Below are positions 54,241-54,470 of a stretch of 54,470 nt of DNA, one piece after another. The position numbers and the translations under genes were made by a program. How positions within the stretch are numbered: position 1 is the first letter of the stretch; each line of letters opens with the position of its first letter. Source of the stretch: an uncultured Pelagibacteraceae bacterium (GTDB lineage: Bacteria > Pseudomonadota > Alphaproteobacteria > Pelagibacterales > Pelagibacteraceae). The notes beneath the pieces are model-generated. The model was given only the letters and a program-made list of their open reading frames with translations. It had not been told where the DNA came from and did not search any database. The stretch spans positions 1 through 54,470 of the forward strand of contig CABYVA010000004.1 in the NCBI GenBank assembly GCA_902522325.1, given 5' to 3'.

Positions 54241-54470
54241 TTATACAACTTTAAATATTACAAAAATTATAACAAAATAAAATATAATCCCAAATTTTCT
54301 TACTAACTTATTAATTTTAACAATTGTTTTTTGATTTTCAGTTCCTAATTTACTAGAACCAATACTTATAAATACTGGTATGCAACAGAAAATATAAGAC
54401 AACAAAATATACCAATCTAAATCAGTTAAATAGTTTAGTTTTGGTATATCGTCCTGGAACACAAAGTTGT
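54241..54470 (-). CDS. Probable pentameric ligand-gated ion channel, C-terminal end only
   Basis: The minus frame is open from the window edge (54470) to TAA at 54241, so the N-terminal part is missing; a GTG at 54462 is probably internal. The visible segment reads IPKLNYLTDLDWYILLSYIF, then hydrophobic residues, a short charged loop (SKLGTENQKTIVKINKLVRKFG) and a final 15-residue hydrophobic helix ending IFKVV. That order (P-x-x-x-YLTxLDxY, M3 helix, short loop, I-N-x-x-x-R, M4 helix, C-terminus) is the pattern of prokaryotic Cys-loop receptor homologues such as GLIC and ELIC. Identification rests on about 76 residues. Confidence 0.5.
   Translation of the reverse strand, partial: NFVFQDDIPKLNYLTDLDWYILLSYIFCCIPVFISIGSSKLGTENQKTIVKINKLVRKFGIIFYFVIIFVIFKVV

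Noticed and set aside
1-54470. tRNA, rRNA, CRISPR arrays, transposases, att sites
   Set aside because: I looked for cloverleaf-like spacers, regular direct repeats and transposase motifs in the gaps and found none; nearly all bases are in conserved genes.

Overview
The window is a very compact, strongly AT-rich (roughly 30% G+C by eye) bacterial chromosome segment that looks like a streamlined marine alphaproteobacterium of the SAR11/Pelagibacterales type or a similar AT-rich lineage. The reasons are 1-8 nt start/stop overlaps, only two genuine intergenic gaps above 100 nt (5622-5742 and 27548-27748), convergent genes with no spacer, the conserved purL-bolA-grxD order, an alphaproteobacterial-type phosphoserine aminotransferase, a class II DAHP synthase and citramalate synthase. 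I saw no rRNA, tRNA, CRISPR, IS element or prophage. No gap exceeds 300 nt.

Layout. 1-720: 3' end of a family 2 glycosyltransferase. 714-3553: apt, mtnP, mtnA (methylthioadenosine salvage) and a small membrane protein. 3539-8383 (minus): TrpB2, DUF1015, SerC and SerA, which looks like an O-phosphoserine-centred group. 8444-11626: a class II aldolase/short-chain dehydrogenase fusion divergent from a SpeD-SpeE fusion. 11687-14752: amino-acid/opine ABC transporter genes and a PhyH-type dioxygenase, with a strong hairpin between the binding protein and the first permease. 14749-27547: mixed surface-polysaccharide, redox and housekeeping genes (DUF6165, GT9, GT4, redoxin, gamma carbonic anhydrase, DUF805, flavin-binding protein, hydroxyisobutyrate-type dehydrogenase, MFS, rpoZ, dusA, TauE, phosphohexomutase, Gfo/Idh, GT17). 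27548-30714: a regulatory region and nrdAB. 30722-35565 (minus): prpC, prpB, prpD, LysE exporter, gph. 35635-44640 (plus): acetyltransferase-only GlmU, glmS, DAHP synthase, nadE, cysS, cimA, trmJ, rpsD. 44641-51869 (minus): a nine-gene run sfsA-map-purB-purC-purS-purQ-purL-bolA-grxD. 51890-54236: CinA N-domain protein, gamma-glutamylcyclotransferase-like protein and a polytopic membrane protein. Right edge (minus): the C-terminal end of what looks like a pentameric ligand-gated ion channel.

How the genes fit together. Spermidine synthesis (SpeD-SpeE) releases methylthioadenosine. MtnP, Apt and MtnA can recycle its adenine and yield methylthioribulose-1-phosphate, and the adjacent class II aldolase-dehydrogenase fusion is a plausible next enzyme. 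SerA and SerC make O-phosphoserine, which known TrpB2 enzymes use as a substrate; the DUF1015 protein between them carries a ParB/serine-kinase-like DGHHR motif. These two inferred modules are the most interesting proposals. Other notable points are the binding-protein hairpin, the half-size GlmU, an nrdA lacking the ATP-cone, a repeat-rich nrdA upstream region, and several divergent gene pairs whose predicted -10 boxes overlap and imply leaderless mRNAs.
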